Assembly: GCA_910580015.1 (NCBI GenBank)
Contig: CAJTVT010000016.1
Span: 1-55,886, forward strand
DNA length: 55,886 nt
Source of the DNA: an uncultured Lachnospiraceae bacterium
GTDB taxonomy: Bacteria > Bacillota > Clostridia > Lachnospirales > Lachnospiraceae
Direction: 5' to 3'
Shown: in pieces, positions 9,273 to 17,471 of the stretch
How the letters are laid out: every line of letters starts with the position of its first letter
Numbering within the stretch: the first letter of the stretch is position 1
Notes under the pieces: generated by a model
The model's database searches: none
The model's input: only the letters and a program-made list of their open reading frames with translations
Told to the model about the DNA's origin: nothing
Program-made: the position numbers and the translations under genes

Positions 9273-9991
9273 TTCATCGCCTCATTCCGGCAGAAATCCA
9301 TATATGCTTTCTGCACTTTCCCACTACTCCTTCTTGGAATAGGAATATTTGCGCCATTATACATTTTCATGGTATCAACAGAAATTTTACGCACAAAAGA
9401 AAGATTTGCAATATAAGAAGCTCCAACCCGGATAAATTCAGAATATTTCTTTATTTCCTCAAACATTTGAAATATTTTTTTACGCATACGTAAAATCTCA
9501 CCACTTGAAAGTCTCAATATGAGATAATGGCCCTGCGATTCTATGAATACAATCTCGCTAATGCGGATGCGGTATATGCCATCCACGCAGGACAGGGAAA
9601 TAACCTCACAATCCACCACTTTTTTTACAGCACGGTCCATGGCCATATCAAATTCTTCCTGCGAAAAAGGTTTGAGCAGATAATGGGTGGCATTCATTGC
9701 AAACGCCGCCACCGCATATTCGTTGCTTATCGTCAGGAAAATAATCCCCATATCTGGACTTTGGGCAAGCATTTCCCCTGCAACATCTGTTCCCAAGATC
9801 CCTGGCATACAAATGTCCAAAAAGGCAATATCATATCCTTTTCCTTGTTCCACTGCGTTTAAGATATCCAGCGCCGTACTATACTTATCAATTTCAAAAC
9901 ACAGTTCTGGATGCGCCTCTTTATACACGCCTAATGCTGCCAATATTTTTTCCAGTTCTTTTGGAATATCATCGCATACAGCTATTCGCAC
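9269..9991 (-). CDS. LytTR-family response regulator (first pair)
   Basis: 240 residues: receiver domain (VRIAVCDDI, phosphoacceptor Asp in IAFLDICMP, Lys in LLKPF) and LytTR DNA-binding domain (about 135-240). Start assigned to GTG at 9991, giving a normal receiver N-terminus and preceded by GAAGGTGAT. This start overlaps the end of the PPTase gene by 10 nt. An in-frame ATG or TTG further up would add an unrelated basic-free leader inside the PPTase gene. It ends in an ATGA overlap with the kinase gene, so PPTase, regulator and kinase form one message. Target sites are probably the 21-bp repeats downstream in the locus (inference). Confidence 0.88.
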   Translation of the reverse strand: MRIAVCDDIPKELEKILAALGVYKEAHPELCFEIDKYSTALDILNAVEQGKGYDIAFLDICMPGILGTDVAGEMLAQSPDMGIIFLTISNEYAVAAFAMNATHYLLKPFSQEEFDMAMDRAVKKVVDCEVISLSCVDGIYRIRISEIVFIESQGHYLILRLSSGEILRMRKKIFQMFEEIKKYSEFIRVGASYIANLSFVRKISVDTMKMYNGANIPIPRRSSGKVQKAYMDFCRNEAMK

Positions 9992-10623
9992 ACCATCACC
10001 TTCTTTCCCTTGTTCCAGCTCAATGCTGCATGGTATTCCCCCTCTTTCCAATCCGCTACTCCATACTCTTCGTTATTATAGTGCTGTTCCACCTGTATTT
10101 GATTGCCAATCTTTATATAAAATTGATCCATAGGAAGCATCAGCCCGCTTCCAACTGCTTTCATAAAGCTTTCTTTTATGGTCCAAATGCGGTAAAAAGC
10201 TTCGTTCCTCTCCTGCTCCTGATGTTCCATAATAAACTCATATTCAGACTTGCAAAAAAATCTTTCTGCCAGCTTCAAATCAATGGAATCTATATATTCA
10301 ATATCGCATCCTACTTCTATATCTGCAAATACAGCAATCACCATTTTTTCTGAATGGGAAACATTAAAGTGAATATCTGGATAGTCAGGAAAATATGGCT
10401 TTCCATACGTCCCTTCTGCAATTCTTACACTTGCTTCACGAAGTCCGAAATTTTCCAAACCTTTGTCAATCAAAACTCCTGCTCCAAGTGACAGCATCTT
10501 ATCCTTTTTCATCCGGTAACTGTCAATCTTTTGCCGACGTTTCTCCGATAATTTTTCATAAAAACCCAAAAAAGTTTCCGAATCCTCCAATATCTCTGTA
10601 TTAAGCTTATAAATCTGTTTCAT
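9982..10623 (-). CDS. 4'-phosphopantetheinyl transferase (Sfp type)
   Basis: 213 residues. Transfers phosphopantetheine from CoA to the carrier-domain serine, turning apo-NRPS into holo-NRPS. Seen: GCDIEYI (Mg-binding Asp and Glu) and FYRIWTIKESFMKAVG (the W..KE signature), plus the N-terminal HFNVSHSE segment. Start ATG at 10623 is favoured over the in-frame ATG at 10656: the likely -10 box at 10674-10669 places the transcript start near 10662, so the GAGG needed for the 10656 start would not be transcribed. It is the first gene of the locus, and its 3' end overlaps the regulator gene. It almost surely serves the NRPS. Confidence 0.93.
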   Translation of the reverse strand: MKQIYKLNTEILEDSETFLGFYEKLSEKRRQKIDSYRMKKDKMLSLGAGVLIDKGLENFGLREASVRIAEGTYGKPYFPDYPDIHFNVSHSEKMVIAVFADIEVGCDIEYIDSIDLKLAERFFCKSEYEFIMEHQEQERNEAFYRIWTIKESFMKAVGSGLMLPMDQFYIKIGNQIQVEQHYNNEEYGVADWKEGEYHAALSWNKGKKVMVCE

Positions 10624-10668
10624 ATATCCTGTGCCGCCTTTACACTTTGGAATCATTTTGCAGCCTCA

Positions 10669-10697
10669 AATCTATCATGCTGGTATGGTTTTGTCAA
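10669..10697 (-). promoter_or_regulatory. Promoter of the PPTase-regulator-kinase operon
   Basis: Minus strand: consensus -35 TTGACA at 10697-10692, 17-bp spacer, -10 TAGATT at 10674-10669. A strong housekeeping-type match, unlike the activator-dependent-looking promoter of the second unit. It fixes the PPTase start at 10623. Confidence 0.7.
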
Positions 10698-10744
10698 TTA
10701 TTTTCATTTATAAGATTAAAGTTTTCGACATTGAACAGCACAAC

Positions 10745-10974
10745 CTATACATCACAATTATGATTCCATATAGGTCGTTTCACTGGTCGTGAATATCCCT
10801 GGCGATCATCTCCCTTGTGATTTTTCTCCCAACCAAGAGTGGCATCCCGTTCTGCCTCCATGAGTTTTGCAGATTGTCTTTGATACTGTCCCAGAACAGA
10901 ACATAGACATCGGTGAGGCTATTAAAGTTGTTTTCAGAGATAATCTGTCGAAACTGTCCCTATGGTACTGGCAT
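10745..10974 (-). pseudogene. IS256-family transposase, N-terminal remnant
   Basis: A degenerate coding stretch read from ATG at 10974, with AAAAAGGAG upstream. Frame 1 reads FRQIISENNFNSLTDVYV..., but an in-frame TAG sits at codon 5. Past about 10870 the sense continues in another frame (LMEAERDATLGWEKNHKG, then DDRQGYSRPVKRPIWN), so one base has been lost. The pattern ...LMEAEL(D)..LGYEK..KGD...GYS is that of IS256 / mutator transposase N-termini as I know the family. The rest of the transposase is missing. The remnant lies directly upstream of the PPTase promoter. Confidence 0.6.
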
Positions 10975-10980
10975 AAAAAA

Positions 10981-11023
10981 CTCCTTTTTGATAAGACATA
11001 TCCTAATTCTTACCAAAAAGGAG
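10981..11023 (-). repeat. Hairpin covering the start region of the IS256 remnant
   Basis: Near-perfect inverted repeat, CTCCTTTTTGATAAGA (10981-10996) with TCTTACCAAAAAGGAG (11008-11023), one mismatch in 16. On the minus strand it contains the AAAAAGGAG ribosome binding site and is followed by six T, so it can act as a terminator or bury the site. Insertion sequences often use such structures to block read-through expression. It probably belongs to the element remnant. Confidence 0.5.
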
Positions 11024-11141
11024 CTATTTATTTCAAAAACACAAACTTATTTACACTACCATCCTTATCCAAATGATTGAAAAATATATTGTTACTCTAT
11101 TCGAATCATATCCAATGATGTAAACTTATCGAGACAATTTA

Positions 11142-11828
11142 CTAACCCAAAAAATCAAAGGAATTTGCCTGTGCAAAGTAATTATTTCCAGCAGCATTAT
11201 ACTGACTTGATGCACTGTTCGCATTTGCCTTAGCATTATCCGCAACACGCTCTGCTAAAAATGATAACTTCTCTGTAAAAACACTTCCGAAAGCTTGCTC
11301 TAATGCATCTGTACTGGAAGCCTTCAACTTATCTTGATCTAACTTTAAGGTGCCATCTTTCTCCTGGGTTATACCAATGGACTCCAAGCTCTCTTTATTT
11401 TCCTTCACAGCATCTGTTAGCATCTGTCGATAATATTGATTTAATGGTGTTGTCGATTTTTTCAATGATTTCAGCGCATCATTATAACGCTCCATCAAAG
11501 CTTCTGCCTGTTCTAAAATTGCTTTGTTATCCCCTTTTTCCCTTGCCTCATCATAAATCTCTTTTGAATGAAGCGCTTCCGCAGTCTGCTGTAACTCCTT
11601 TGCAGAACTATTCAATTTCTCATAATTCTTCTTCTGCACCTGAGAAGTCGTACCATATTTATCCAAAGCAGACAACAAACCATTTTTTTGCCTGCCATCT
11701 TTACTCAGAGCCGAAAGCAGACCATTACTCTGAGAACTGCTATTGATGCCACTCAGCAATGACATGGTATCCACTGGCAGGCCTGCCTTTCTCATAGATG
11801 TATTTAATACTTGTGTCGTAATTCTCAT
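11142..11828 (-). CDS. Hypothetical protein, FliD/flagellar-like C-terminal region
   Basis: 228 residues starting MRITTQVLNTSM at ATG 11828 (GGAGG at 11840-11836, spacer 7). No signal peptide or membrane segment. The N-terminal part holds an internal duplication, NGLLSALSKDG followed by NGLLSALDKYG. The middle is a charged helical region. The end (KDGTLKLDQDKL..., then a helix rich in Ala, Asn and Ser) recalls the C-terminal domain of the filament cap FliD. That likeness is by eye only, and no flagellar gene is near. It lies downstream of an orphan LytTR regulator gene, separated by a hairpin-rich gap of about 180 nt. Confidence 0.7.
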   Translation of the reverse strand: MRITTQVLNTSMRKAGLPVDTMSLLSGINSSSQSNGLLSALSKDGRQKNGLLSALDKYGTTSQVQKKNYEKLNSSAKELQQTAEALHSKEIYDEAREKGDNKAILEQAEALMERYNDALKSLKKSTTPLNQYYRQMLTDAVKENKESLESIGITQEKDGTLKLDQDKLKASSTDALEQAFGSVFTEKLSFLAERVADNAKANANSASSQYNAAGNNYFAQANSFDFLG

Positions 11829-11899
11829 ATCCCATCCTCCTTCAATAGTGTATTGACCACCTGACAATCAGACCAATTACTTGCCTGAATTTCCATCTA

Positions 11900-11974
11900 C
11901 TGCGTTAGATTTTCTAGTCGTAGCCACCGCTACGCCGTCAAAAATCTGCCTTGCAGAATGAAAATTCATTCTGC
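11900..11974. repeat. REP-like double hairpin element
   Basis: Two adjoining dyads in the gap between two minus-strand genes. The first (11900-11956) is a long imperfect hairpin: CTGCGTTAGATTTT pairs with AAAATCTGCCTTGCAG, and GTAGC pairs with GCTAC at the tip. The second (11953-11974) is a perfect dyad, GCAGAATGAA-AA-TTCATTCTGC. Compact paired hairpins of this kind are typical of dispersed bacterial repeats. Only one copy lies in this window, so the dispersed nature is inferred. Confidence 0.45.
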
Positions 11975-12006
11975 GTAATTAGTCTAAATGTTAGGCGGTC
12001 ACTACA

Positions 12007-12723
12007 CTAGCTCAATCCTGTCCTTTCCACATAGGCAAGATATGTTTTTACAAAGTCCGCATATTTGTATCTGGAAATTAGCAGCCTTTCCCCATTGGTC
12101 AAAGTCACTGCTGTTTTACTGTATCCCTCCACAAAGGAAAGATTAATCAGATATCCCTTATGAATCCGAAAGAATTGTCCGGAAAGCTCTTCCTCCAACA
12201 TTCCAATCTTTGCATAATATTCCAATCTCTGATCTGTCATATGAAGGATCACCTTATGTCCCTGACTTTCTGCATAATAGATACGCTCCAAGGGAATCGC
12301 TTTGCTGAAACCTGCATTCTGAACCATCAAAGACTGTTTCATCCGTCTGGGCCCTGACAGAATCTGTTGTATGGCACGTTGGAAAACTTCCGCAAATTTT
12401 CTTTCGTTGATGGGCTTTAGCAAATACTGAAAAGCCCCCACATCAAAAGCATCGTAAACATATTTTTCATAAGATGTCACAAAAATTAACAGGGGTTGTT
12501 GCTTCCATTCCCCACCTCGAATTTTCATGGCAAGTTCCATGCCATCTCCTGGAATTTCCAGTCTCATTTCGAGGAATAATAGATCGAATTCCCCATGTCC
12601 TGACAAGTATTCCTTACTTGAACCATATTCTGTAATTTCACATTCTACCGGATGCTTTCTAACAAGCTCCGACAGATAAACACGTGTATCTTTTTCATTA
12701 TCACATATTGCTATTCTTATCAT
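12007..12723 (-). CDS. Orphan LytTR response regulator with Glu at the phosphoacceptor
   Basis: 238 residues: receiver-like domain then LytTR DNA-binding domain (about 130-238, ...QFFRIHKGYLINLSFV). The canonical phosphoacceptor motif FLD is FLE here (FDLLFLEMRL), and the acidic pair is CDNE rather than CDDE. The conserved Lys (LLKPINE) remains. Glu at this site can mimic the phosphorylated state, so the protein may be always active or independent of a kinase (inference). No kinase gene is adjacent. Start ATG at 12723 follows AGAGGAAAAT. It may drive the downstream hypothetical gene. Confidence 0.88.
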   Translation of the reverse strand: MIRIAICDNEKDTRVYLSELVRKHPVECEITEYGSSKEYLSGHGEFDLLFLEMRLEIPGDGMELAMKIRGGEWKQQPLLIFVTSYEKYVYDAFDVGAFQYLLKPINERKFAEVFQRAIQQILSGPRRMKQSLMVQNAGFSKAIPLERIYYAESQGHKVILHMTDQRLEYYAKIGMLEEELSGQFFRIHKGYLINLSFVEGYSKTAVTLTNGERLLISRYKYADFVKTYLAYVERTGLS

Positions 12724-12958
12724 ATTTTCCTCTGCTTTCCTTATGTTTATCGGAAGTCAAAAAAATATATTTAACGGACATAGCACAAATTGACACTTTT
12801 TATGCGTAAATGGAACTGGGCATGAATAAATACAGTCAAAAACCTCTCTAATGCCTGGTTCTCTGCGTTGGAAATGAAAAAAGAATTGAAATCACTTAGC
12901 TCTTTCTATACAAGACGTCTTGGCCAGGATGGATAAAAATTTCTCCAAAGACGAAATA
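12724..12958. other. Intergenic stretch, no gene called
   Basis: AT-rich gap upstream of the orphan regulator. A short plus-strand frame reads NAWFSALEMKKELKSLSS and ends near 12935. It has no start or ribosome binding site and may be a decayed gene fragment. Nothing else recognisable. Confidence 0.3.
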
Positions 12959-13007
12959 TTAAAAAAGGTGTTAAGATATTTGCTTCTAAAACAAATATCT
13001 TAACACC
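12959..13007 (-). terminator. Terminator downstream of tRNA-Tyr
   Basis: Perfect 16-bp stem, GGTGTTAAGATATTTG (12967-12982) with CAAATATCTTAACACC (12992-13007) and a 9-nt loop. On the minus strand it is followed by six T (12966-12961). It sits 19 nt past the tRNA 3' end. Confidence 0.85.
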
Positions 13008-13026
13008 CTATTTCGAAATACTGAAA

Positions 13027-13108
13027 TGGATGGAGAAGGATTCGAACCTTCGAAGGCGTTGCCAACAGATTTACAGTCTGCCCCCTTTGGCCACTCGGGA
13101 ATCCATCC
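13027..13108 (-). tRNA. tRNA-Tyr (GTA)
   Basis: Cloverleaf readable on the minus strand: acceptor GGATGGA at 13108-13102 paired with TCCATCC, D-arm CCCGAGTGGCCAAAGGGGG, anticodon stem-loop CAGACTGTAAATCTG with anticodon GTA, and the long variable arm expected of bacterial tRNA-Tyr. The T-arm is GAAGGTTCGAATCCTTC and the discriminator is A at 13027. CCA is not encoded (TTT follows). A promoter and a terminator flank it, so it is a single-gene transcript. Confidence 0.95.
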
Positions 13109-13149
13109 ATATTTCAAAACAATATTCTAACTTGTCCTGACTTCAATAA

Positions 13150-13178
13150 ATTATAGCACATATTCTTTCCAGTTGCAA
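13150..13178 (-). promoter_or_regulatory. Promoter of tRNA-Tyr
   Basis: Minus strand -35 TTGCAA (13178-13173), 17-bp spacer, -10 TATAAT (13155-13150). It ends about 42 nt upstream of the mature tRNA 5' end. Confidence 0.7.
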
Positions 13179-13317
13179 GACTATTTTGGAATTTTTACGG
13201 ATAAAATTATAATAAGAGGGATTCTCTGTCAACAGCTCATACACCTATCACGTAATTTTGAATATAAAATCTGAAATTGGCTCAAAAAAACTTTACCAAA
13301 ATACGAACAGAAACCAC

Positions 13318-15438
13318 TTAATCTGTGGTTTCCGTCTCTCTGCCAATATTCTTTAAAATGACTGCACAATTCGGTGGAAGTGTAATGTTGATACGTCCAT
13401 TTGTCACCTCGTAAATCTCAGATTCCATAGTATAAGATTCCGGTGTCGTCATCATAATGCGCTCCAATCTGCTCTCTCGCTCCATCCCCGCAGACCACAC
13501 ACGCCATACCATATCTCTTTGTACATAATCATTATTAATCACTATAACAAACTGTTGCAGGCGATTGAATCTTCCATAACACATCACCTGATAATCTCCA
13601 CCCAAGAATTTCAAGGAACCTGTCCGAAAAGCGTCATATTGCTTATGGATCCGAATGATATCTCGGTGAAATGCCAGCAATTCCTGATCTTCCTTACCCC
13701 AGGGATAAGTTCTGCGGTTATCTGGATCCGTAAAACCTACCGCTCCCGCTTCATCCCCATAATAGATCGTTGGAGCTCCTGGCCACGTCATCTGAACCAC
13801 AACCGCTTCTTTGAGAACTCCTTTGTTCACTTCCTCACCTGCTGCTGCACTTCCAAGCTTATCCACTCTACCAACCTTATGATTCGTGCGAGTAAGAAAT
13901 CTGGAGTGATCATGGTTGGATAACTCATTCATGGCACACTGCAAAGATGAGGTCATAAACCGTGTCATGTAATAATTCATGGCACCCTCGAAATTCTGGA
14001 AATTGCCCAGCATATCCTGCCTGTAACCATCACTGTGCTTCTCCATTCCTGTCAAAAACCAGGTGAGCGGTTCCATAAACGCATCATAATTCATTACGGT
14101 GTCCCACTGATCTCCCCGAAGCCACTCCACTGGATCGCCATAATGCTCTGCAAGCACAATCGCTTCCGGGTTTGCCTCCTTGACAGCCTTCCGAAAATCC
14201 CGCCAAAATTGATGGTTAAATTCTACAGAATGTCCCAAATCCGCCGCCACATCCAAACGCCATCCGTCTGCATTATACGGCGGAGACACCCATTTCTTAC
14301 CAATCTGCAAAATATAATCATACAATTCCGACGAACCCTCATAATTCAGCTTGGGCAACGTATCATGTCCCCACCACCCGTCATAACTGTTGTTGTAAGG
14401 CCAGCGATTCTCATCATAAAATTGAAAAAATTTCCGATAGGGGCTGTCCGCCGAGATATAAGCTCCTGTGGCATATCCAAGCTCTTTCTCATAAATCAAT
14501 TCCCGATCTAGCCATTTATTAAAGGAACCACAGTGATTGAATACCCCATCCAAAATTACGCGCATTCCGCGCTTATGCGCTTCCTCCACCAAATCCGCAA
14601 ACAATTTGTTGCTGGCCTCCAAATTCCTGTGATCTGATACACGCTTAATATATTTCGTTGCCTTGGCATTATCCGTCTCGCCTGAGTGCAACACACCTCC
14701 GCCATCCTCCACAATACAGCCATAATGAGGATCAATGTAATCATAGTCTTGGATATCATATTTATGATTCGAAGGCGACACAAACAGCGGGTTAAAATAC
14801 AAAACTTCCACACCTAGCTCTTGCAGATAATCCATCTTTTGCATAACTCCCGCCAGATCTCCTCCGTAAAATTCTCCCACACCAAAATCCGCTGGACACT
14901 TATCCCAGTCCTCCACCTGCTGGCTATAGACCTTAATATAGTAATACTCATTGGTCAAAACATCATTTGAGGGATCTCCGTTACAAAATCGATCTACCAA
15001 AATCTGGTACATAACAGCGCCCTTGGCCCAATTTGGCGTAGAAAAACCAGGTACGATCATAAAGGAATATCCTTCTCGCACCTCAGATGACACTCCCATA
15101 CGATCATAATAGCAATGGAGCATACCTGTGGCAATTTCAAAATAGTAACGATACGCCTCTGTTCCAAGCTGCACCTTGATCCGATAATAATCAAAGGAGC
15201 CTATGGTCTCTTCTTTTTCCATCGGAATTTTTTTATCATTGCTGCACAACCACACAATGTCCACATTATCTTTTGCTGTTCGGAAGGTAAGTGTTACCTC
15301 CTCATTCTCTTTTGGTTCTGGCGGATTTCTATAATCCTTTGTCCCATCAGCAAATAACGCATGCTTGCGCAGCAGCGGGCGCATTAGCATCATATACTGT
15401 TGTCTCTGATTTAACTCATAAATTGAATACTTATTCAT
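13318..15438 (-). CDS. GH13 alpha-glucan hydrolase (neopullulanase/cyclomaltodextrinase-like)
   Basis: 706 residues without a signal peptide, so probably cytoplasmic. An N-terminal beta domain (about 1-140) precedes a (beta/alpha)8 barrel beginning near WAKGAVMYQILVDRF. Catalytic residues seen: nucleophile Asp396 in GWRLDVAADL, acid/base Glu431 in VLAEHYG, and transition-state Asp510 in NHDHSRF. The C-terminal beta domain closes the protein. The order and the MYQIxVDRF motif fit GH13 enzymes acting on maltodextrins or cyclodextrins. Start ATG at 15438 has AAGAGG 9 nt upstream. Single-gene unit with its own promoter. Exact substrate is not determinable. Confidence 0.9.
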   Translation of the reverse strand: MNKYSIYELNQRQQYMMLMRPLLRKHALFADGTKDYRNPPEPKENEEVTLTFRTAKDNVDIVWLCSNDKKIPMEKEETIGSFDYYRIKVQLGTEAYRYYFEIATGMLHCYYDRMGVSSEVREGYSFMIVPGFSTPNWAKGAVMYQILVDRFCNGDPSNDVLTNEYYYIKVYSQQVEDWDKCPADFGVGEFYGGDLAGVMQKMDYLQELGVEVLYFNPLFVSPSNHKYDIQDYDYIDPHYGCIVEDGGGVLHSGETDNAKATKYIKRVSDHRNLEASNKLFADLVEEAHKRGMRVILDGVFNHCGSFNKWLDRELIYEKELGYATGAYISADSPYRKFFQFYDENRWPYNNSYDGWWGHDTLPKLNYEGSSELYDYILQIGKKWVSPPYNADGWRLDVAADLGHSVEFNHQFWRDFRKAVKEANPEAIVLAEHYGDPVEWLRGDQWDTVMNYDAFMEPLTWFLTGMEKHSDGYRQDMLGNFQNFEGAMNYYMTRFMTSSLQCAMNELSNHDHSRFLTRTNHKVGRVDKLGSAAAGEEVNKGVLKEAVVVQMTWPGAPTIYYGDEAGAVGFTDPDNRRTYPWGKEDQELLAFHRDIIRIHKQYDAFRTGSLKFLGGDYQVMCYGRFNRLQQFVIVINNDYVQRDMVWRVWSAGMERESRLERIMMTTPESYTMESEIYEVTNGRINITLPPNCAVILKNIGRETETTD

Positions 15439-15476
15439 CGACCATAACCTCTTCAAAAATTAGTCTTCTGGTATCT

Positions 15477-15505
15477 ATTCTAAAGGATAGTAACTGGTAA
15501 ATCAA
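15477..15505 (-). promoter_or_regulatory. Promoter of the GH13 gene
   Basis: Minus strand -35 TTGATT (15505-15500), 17-bp spacer, -10 TAGAAT (15482-15477), about 40 nt before the start codon. Confidence 0.55.
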
Positions 15506-15664
15506 CCGTTTATTTCCATAAACTCAGGAAAAATGGGTTTTAGAGTACTAATAGTGTAACATGTATTTCCAAACTCAACAAGAAAATCTGTAAATTTTAT
15601 TTCACAAATTCTTAAAATAAGTAATTGATTTCGCCTTGCCATATATAAATCCTCTCAAAATACG

Positions 15665-15708
15665 AAAAATATAAGGAGCAAAATCAATTTTATATGACTT
15701 TACTCCTT
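15665..15708 (-). terminator. Terminator after the sodium symporter gene
   Basis: Minus-strand hairpin, AAGGAGTAAAGTCA pairing with TGATTTTGCTCCTT (two mismatches), followed by ATATTTTT. It lies about 85 nt past the symporter stop. The rest of the gap up to the GH13 promoter (15506-15664) shows nothing recognisable. Confidence 0.55.
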
Positions 15709-15792
15709 AGAAACAATGATTTTATTTTGTCTTCTCCACAGAAAGCGTGTCTATAAACACAGTCTTCTCATTGCTGCTACTCTCTAAAGCTC

Positions 15793-17202
15793 TTAAATCA
15801 CAGTCAAAACTCCCACAGATTTTAATAGCAAAATAAGTAACAGAATTGGTGCAATATATTTTATCATTACGATGTAAAGGCCACGTCTGCCAAACTTAGC
15901 GCCACCCTTTTCCACCTCATCAATGATGGTTTTCGGTTTTAAAATCCAACCAATCAAAATACAGGTTCCGATCGCTACAAGTGGCATAAATAAGTTATTA
16001 CTCAGATAATCCATCACATCCAGTATCTGTGCTACAGACCCATTGGGCAACTTGAGTTCAAAATACCACTTATTGTAACCCAAGCACACTACAATTCCGC
16101 CCACAACTGCGATTGCAGTCTCAACCAGACATGCTTTCATCCGAGATAAATGAAATCTATCCATCAAGCTCGAAACTACTGCTTCCATAATGGAAATGGC
16201 ACTGGTCAACGCTGCAAACAATACCATGGCGAAGAACAGACATCCCACAATATTTCCAATCCCTCCCATCGCTGCAAATACCTTTGGCAGCGATACAAAC
16301 ATAAGCCCTGGACCAGAAGCATTCATGCCTTCTCTTCCCATAAATGTATACACTGCTGGAATAATCATTACACCTGCAAGAAATGCAACTATGGTATCAA
16401 AAATCTCTATCTGATTGATGGAACGCACCAGATTATCATCATCTTTCACGTAAGAACCATATGCCACCATAATTCCCATGGCAACGCTCAAGCTGAAAAA
16501 TAGCTGTCCCATAGCGTCCAAAAGAACGGTAAAGAATCCTTTGACCGTAATTCCGCTAAGGTCTGGTATCACATAGATCCAAAGTCCTTCAAGTCCTGTT
16601 CTGGTTACTCCCTGGTCATCTGTATGAGAGATGGTCATAGAGAAAATCGCAATTCCAAGTACCAGCAAAATTAATATTGGCATCAAGACCTTGGAAAATG
16701 TCTCAATTCCCTTGTTGACTCCACGAATTACGATAAATGCCACCAAAAACAAGAATACCAGCATCAACACAATAGGCTGAAACTCTCCTGTAATATGGTC
16801 GGTAAAATAACCGTCTGTTGCCGCCTGAATGCCTTCCCCTGTCAGATAGGCAAGAAAGTATTTCACTACCCATCCGCCAATTACGCAGTAATACGGCATA
16901 ATGATAACCGGAACCAAACATGCAAATATCCCTAAAAATCCCCATTTAGAATGCATTTTTCCATATGCTGTAAGAGGACTTTGCTTTGTCTTCCTTCCAA
17001 TGGCAATCTCTGTCGCCAAAAGAGTAAAGCCAAACGTCAGTGCCAAAATCAAATAAATTACAAGATAAAGCCCGCCGCCATCTTTAGCCGCCAAATAGGG
17101 AAACCTCCAAATATTTCCCAATCCCACAGCACTGCCCGCAGCAGCCAGCACAAAGCCAATGGAACCTGAGAATGAGTTTCTGTTTTTTTCTTTGTTCATC
17201 AT
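15793..17202 (-). CDS. Neurotransmitter:sodium symporter (NSS/SNF family)
   Basis: 469 residues with about eleven to twelve membrane segments in the LeuT fold. The N-terminal signature GSAVGLGNIWRFPYLA (unwound helix 1, sodium and substrate site) is intact. Helix 6 region GQLFFSLSVAMGIMVAYGSY also matches. Such proteins bring amino acids or related amines into the cell with sodium. Start at 17202 or 17199 (tandem ATG) after GGAGGAGG at 17212-17205. Monocistronic, with a promoter upstream and a hairpin downstream. The substrate cannot be stated. Confidence 0.93.
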   Translation of the reverse strand: MMNKEKNRNSFSGSIGFVLAAAGSAVGLGNIWRFPYLAAKDGGGLYLVIYLILALTFGFTLLATEIAIGRKTKQSPLTAYGKMHSKWGFLGIFACLVPVIIMPYYCVIGGWVVKYFLAYLTGEGIQAATDGYFTDHITGEFQPIVLMLVFLFLVAFIVIRGVNKGIETFSKVLMPILILLVLGIAIFSMTISHTDDQGVTRTGLEGLWIYVIPDLSGITVKGFFTVLLDAMGQLFFSLSVAMGIMVAYGSYVKDDDNLVRSINQIEIFDTIVAFLAGVMIIPAVYTFMGREGMNASGPGLMFVSLPKVFAAMGGIGNIVGCLFFAMVLFAALTSAISIMEAVVSSLMDRFHLSRMKACLVETAIAVVGGIVVCLGYNKWYFELKLPNGSVAQILDVMDYLSNNLFMPLVAIGTCILIGWILKPKTIIDEVEKGGAKFGRRGLYIVMIKYIAPILLLILLLKSVGVLTVI

Positions 17203-17229
17203 TTCCTCCTCCAATTGTGTATTTCTTCT

Positions 17230-17258
17230 ATTGTACTGGCTTTTGTCGATTTTTACAA
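17230..17258 (-). promoter_or_regulatory. Promoter of the sodium symporter gene
   Basis: Minus strand -35 TTGTAA (17258-17253), 17-bp spacer, -10 TACAAT (17235-17230), 28 nt before the start codon. Confidence 0.55.
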
Positions 17259-17471
17259 GTATTCTTTTTCTCATTCATTTATTCCATAAAAGTCTGTTTT
17301 GTACTTTAAGCACACATCTTGTCTGCATAAACTGAGATACAAAACGAGTGCTAAGTTGCAACCTTTACCAATAAGATAAATCTGGTAATTCCTTGTTATA
17401 TCTGATAAAATAATAAGGATTTGTATCATGTACAGCGTATTTGAAGAATGCTCAAGAAGGGAGGTTCGTCC

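Noticed and set aside
1..10697. agrB or agrD gene for the two AgrC-like kinases
   Set aside because: Looked for a membrane cysteine protease of about 200 residues and a proper AgrD; none found. Only very short frames without good start sites exist.
10867..11076. 69-codon plus-strand frame
   Set aside because: Lies over the IS256 remnant and its hairpin; no ribosome binding site.
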